Positions 63,991-64,000 of a stretch of DNA of 64,000 nt are shown here, piece by piece (positions within the stretch are counted from its first letter, which is position 1; the number at the start of each line of letters is the position of its first letter). The notes under the pieces were generated by a model. The model had not been told where the DNA came from. It saw only the letters and a program-made list of their open reading frames with translations, and ran no database searches. Origin of the DNA: Brachionus manjavacas (taxonomy: Eukaryota > Rotifera > Eurotatoria > Ploima > Brachionidae); NCBI GenBank assembly GCA_019054805.1, contig JAHQIY010000013.1, forward strand, positions 2,604,001-2,668,000, read 5' to 3'. The translations under genes were made by a program, and so were the position numbers.

Positions 63991-64000
63991 TATAAATCTT

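Overview
The window is very AT-rich DNA (mostly poly-A/T tracts and AAATAA-type sequence) from a eukaryote. Spliced exons encoding a MAM - LDL-receptor class A - MAM protein, TRIM-like RING proteins and bZIP factors point to an animal. Introns of 46 and 60 nt, many single-exon genes, the AT content and the dense decayed non-LTR retrotransposons would fit a monogonont rotifer such as Brachionus; that species-level guess is inference and was not tested. The standard code fits every ORF read.

Layout. 0-10 kb is transposon debris: a decayed LINE ORF1, a Tnp2/DUF4218-like transposase split by a fold-back element and a CR1-like LINE, and a LINE-A copy. 10-14.7 kb is a broken RING gene (minus strand) holding nested insertions: LINE-A, inside it a TA-flanked MITE, inside that a perfect palindrome. 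15-17 kb holds mariner, RT and piggyBac-like remnants and a possible tRNA-derived SINE. 17.7-18.2 kb has three clean exons of a MAM/LDLRA gene. 20.5-31.5 kb is a complex duplication: one plus-strand and two minus-strand copies of a ~2.8 kb block carrying a phosphatidylinositol-synthase-like gene, around an internally deleted MULE and next to LINE fragments. 32.6-43 kb is pogo-like debris, the most complete LINE-A copy (ORF1, ORF2), a hAT-like MITE, a second MULE scrap and a further LINE.

The second half has most of the intact-looking genes: a 516-aa RING protein (44,675-46,225), an HD-domain phosphohydrolase (50,459-51,166) and two paralogous bZIP factors (52,683-53,105 minus; 62,017-62,391 plus). 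Among them are LINE scraps and several MITEs whose terminal repeats and target-site duplications can be read directly.

The genes do not form a pathway. What links them is duplication: RING (intact plus broken copy, with a 644-bp identical tract), bZIP (two copies) and the PI-synthase-like gene (three copies). The observations most worth checking are the inverted/tandem triplication, the RING gene-conversion tract, the nested palindrome, and the conserved C-terminal motif of the bZIP pair.
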